The notes under the pieces are model-generated. The model did not search any database. It saw only the letters and a list, made by a program, of their open reading frames with translations, and was not told the origin of the DNA. The translations under genes and the position numbers were made by a program. A stretch of DNA of 6,334 nucleotides from a bacterium (GTDB lineage Bacteria; Ratteibacteria; UBA8468), in NCBI GenBank assembly GCA_030672255.1, contig DAOVGU010000260.1:1-6334 (forward strand), in the 5' to 3' direction. Positions 5,078 to 6,334 of the stretch are shown in pieces (position 1 is the first letter of the stretch; each line of letters starts with the position of its first letter).

Positions 5078-5537
5078 GTTTACCCTGATTGAAATACTTC
5101 TGGTAGTTGCCATCATTGGAGCTTTAGTAGGGATACTTGCCATAAGGGCGAGTGATGTCGGCTCAGATGCCAAGAAAAAAGCAGTTGCCGCAGACCTTAA
5201 GTCACTAAAGGCAGCAGTTGAAGTATTTTTCATTCAGAACAGCGAGTTCCCCGAGATAAACACCTGGGAGGCTAAATTGGTTGAAGCTACGCCTAGGTTA
5301 ATAGATGAAGTGCCTGCGGATCCTTACAAGAGCACCGGAAAGTATACTTACATGCTCAACACTGATGACCCTGCTGGTACGTATTATGTGATCTTCAGTG
5401 TTGGTCCTGACGGGACGACGGCCAATGTTGATGTTAAGGCTACAGACAATGGCACAGTGACTATACTCGCAGGAGGTCTCTCTGCTGACAATCTCTGGGT
5501 CAGTAATTGCTTCAACAACAATCACAAGTTCGACTAA
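5058..5537 (+). CDS. gspG: GspG-like major (pseudo)pilin, paralog 2
   Basis: This 159-residue prepilin has the same leader as its upstream neighbour (MRNFKKG|FTLIE, E12 at +5) and a strong ribosome binding site (GGAGGTG, 5041-5047). The helix runs to about residue 29. Residues 38-65 (AKKKA, LKAAVE, SEFP) and DEVPADPY (83-90) follow the type G pattern. The C-terminal region diverges and is 10 residues longer: IFSVGPDGTTANVDV resembles the GspG Ca-loop, followed by an insert rich in T, V, D and G, then SADNLWVSNCFNNNH. C151 is the only cysteine and aligns with C141 of paralog 1. The 147-base gap to paralog 1 holds three hairpins, so the two pilins may be expressed at different levels. It may be a co-subunit or an alternative major subunit. 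Confidence 0.92.
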   Translation: MRNFKKGFTLIEILLVVAIIGALVGILAIRASDVGSDAKKKAVAADLKSLKAAVEVFFIQNSEFPEINTWEAKLVEATPRLIDEVPADPYKSTGKYTYMLNTDDPAGTYYVIFSVGPDGTTANVDVKATDNGTVTILAGGLSADNLWVSNCFNNNHKFD

Positions 5538-5556
5538 TCTACACAGGGATACTAAC

Positions 5557-5595
5557 GGGGACGGCCAATAAAAAGTTCAAACATTGTCCGTCCCC
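5557..5595 (+). terminator. Hairpin after pilin paralog 2, possible weak terminator or attenuator
   Basis: GGGGACGG (5557-5564) pairs perfectly with CCGTCCCC (5588-5595). After one mismatch, CAAT (5566-5569) pairs with ATTG (5583-5586) around a 13-base loop. A T-rich but interrupted stretch follows (TTCTATTTTATT, 5601-5612). Partial termination would make the minor prepilins scarcer than the major ones (inference). Confidence 0.45.
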
Positions 5596-5612
5596 TGCAA
5601 TTCTATTTTATT

Positions 5613-6107
5613 ATGCATAAAGGGTTTACCTTAATTGAAGTTTTAATTAGCGTAGCGATTGTTGGTCTAGCTTTAGTAGGAATGCTGGAGATGTTTACCG
5701 TTGCCTCTAAAGGAGGAAAAATATCCGAGAATCTCTCCATTGCCACCAATCTTGCACAGGAAAGGATGGAAGAGATTAAAAATCTGGTGCAAAATGGTGT
5801 CAAAATTAGTATAGGAACAGGAAGTAATACCGGGGATGATTTCTTGCCAGATTTAGAAAGTGTCAGCACCGATTCTTACCTGGATGGTAACCTTTATCTT
5901 ACTGAATCAGATAGTTATTTTTTTACTTCTACATCTCTTTCAGCAATGATTCCCGTGCGTCGGGTGGATAGAATTACTCAAATAGAGTGGATAGATGACC
6001 CGGAGACATCGGAAACTGAAGACTACAAAAAAATTCAGGTTACCGTTTTCTATCAGGAAAAAGGGAAGACAACCTCCACTGGCCTGGTAACCTATGTGAG
6101 AGAGTGA
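5613..6107 (+). CDS. PilV/GspI-like minor prepilin
   Basis: This 164-residue prepilin has a very short leader: MHKG|FTLIEV, cut after G4 with E9 at +5. A hydrophobic helix (LISVAIVGLALVGMLEMF) runs to about residue 28. The segment NLAQERMEEIKNL (46-58) is the signature of PilV/GspI-type minor subunits. The rest is an acidic, Ser/Thr-rich beta domain with VRRVDRITQIEW and KKIQVTVFYQEKGK strands, and no cysteine. Such proteins are minor subunits of the tip complex that primes filament assembly. No Shine-Dalgarno is visible before the ATG; the 5557-5595 hairpin ends 17 bases upstream, so initiation may be weak, fitting low abundance. Ten bases separate its stop from the next prepilin gene. Confidence 0.88.
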   Translation: MHKGFTLIEVLISVAIVGLALVGMLEMFTVASKGGKISENLSIATNLAQERMEEIKNLVQNGVKISIGTGSNTGDDFLPDLESVSTDSYLDGNLYLTESDSYFFTSTSLSAMIPVRRVDRITQIEWIDDPETSETEDYKKIQVTVFYQEKGKTTSTGLVTYVRE

Positions 6108-6117
6108 GACAATTACT

Positions 6118-6334
6118 GTGAGCAAAAATGGTCTAACCCTAATTGAACTTCTTCTTGTTATTGTTGTCTCTACCCTTGTTATCGGTGCTGCCTATCTCAT
6201 CTTCACCCTTACCAATAAAAGATGGAAAAGTGAAGATACTGCCTCCCTTCTCCGTCAGGAAGCAACGATTGCAATGAATAAGCTTGTGCGCCAGTTGAAA
6301 AGAGCAGGCAGTATCTATACCGCCGATGATAATA
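6118..6334 (+). CDS. PilW/GspJ-like minor prepilin, N-terminal part (3' end outside window)
   Basis: The frame starts at GTG 6118 and stays open to the window end (72 codons). The start gives a short leader MSKNG| cut before L6, with LTLIE and the +5 Glu at residue 10, then a hydrophobic helix (LLLVIVVSTLVIGAAYLIF). Residues about 42-66 (LLRQEATIAMNKLVRQLKRAG) form an amphipathic region typical of PilW/GspJ-type subunits, where L..L.R.L..A follows the helix. No other start gives a proper prepilin leader; the purine-rich AGAGAGTGAGA (6099-6109) may serve as a ribosome binding site. It follows the I-like gene by 10 bases, as in gspI-gspJ pairs. The C-terminal domain, needed to separate J from W, is outside the window. 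Confidence 0.85.
   Translation, partial: MSKNGLTLIELLLVIVVSTLVIGAAYLIFTLTNKRWKSEDTASLLRQEATIAMNKLVRQLKRAGSIYTADDN

Overview
The window is a bacterial gene cluster. All ten genes are on the + strand and closely packed. They code for the assembly core and filament subunits of a type II secretion / type IV pilus-like machine, preceded by the tail of a two-component system. Base composition is moderate (mid-40s % GC by eye, not computed). Lysine/glutamate-rich proteins, GTG starts and many short dispersed palindromic repeats suggest an uncultivated phylum of the Omnitrophota / Desantisbacteria kind. That placement is a low-confidence impression and not shown by the sequence.

Layout. At 1-510 is the C-terminal part of a sensor histidine kinase, cut by the window edge, with a visibly degenerate ATP-binding domain. 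It overlaps (ATGA) a single-domain CheY-like response regulator (507-923). The regulator's last codons are made from a palindromic repeat and overlap by one base (TAATG) the start of the assembly ATPase GspE/PilB (923-2614). Next come the inner-membrane platform protein GspF/PilC (2781-3995), a short GspG-like pseudopilin (4054-4356), two paralogous GspG-like major (pseudo)pilins (4461-4910 and 5058-5537), a PilV/GspI-like minor prepilin (5613-6107), and the start of a PilW/GspJ-like minor prepilin cut by the right edge (6118-6334).

How the genes fit together. The ATPase powers the platform protein, which would extract prepilins from the membrane into a filament. The two abundant-looking pilins have the best ribosome binding sites in the window. 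The I/J-like proteins would form the initiating tip. The order E-F-G-G-G-I-J matches the classical gsp operon with extra G copies, but the proteins do not settle whether this is secretion or a pilus. No secretin, PilT, PilM-Q, prepilin peptidase or gspK-M is in the window. The regulator lies directly before the ATPase, and the ATPase has an N-terminal MshEN-type domain, so two-component and possibly c-di-GMP signals may both act on this machine.

The most unusual aspect is the non-coding DNA. Nearly every gene junction carries a palindromic element, and each is different: a REP-like hairpin at 867-915, an inverted REP pair at 2617-2707, a third repeat at 4003-4030, a perfect three-way-junction palindrome at 4360-4409, three consecutive hairpins at 4922-5019, and another hairpin at 5557-5595. 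No gene-free stretch exceeds 300 bases; the longest gaps (about 100-170 bases) are described individually. No RNA genes, CRISPR arrays or complete insertion sequences were seen.
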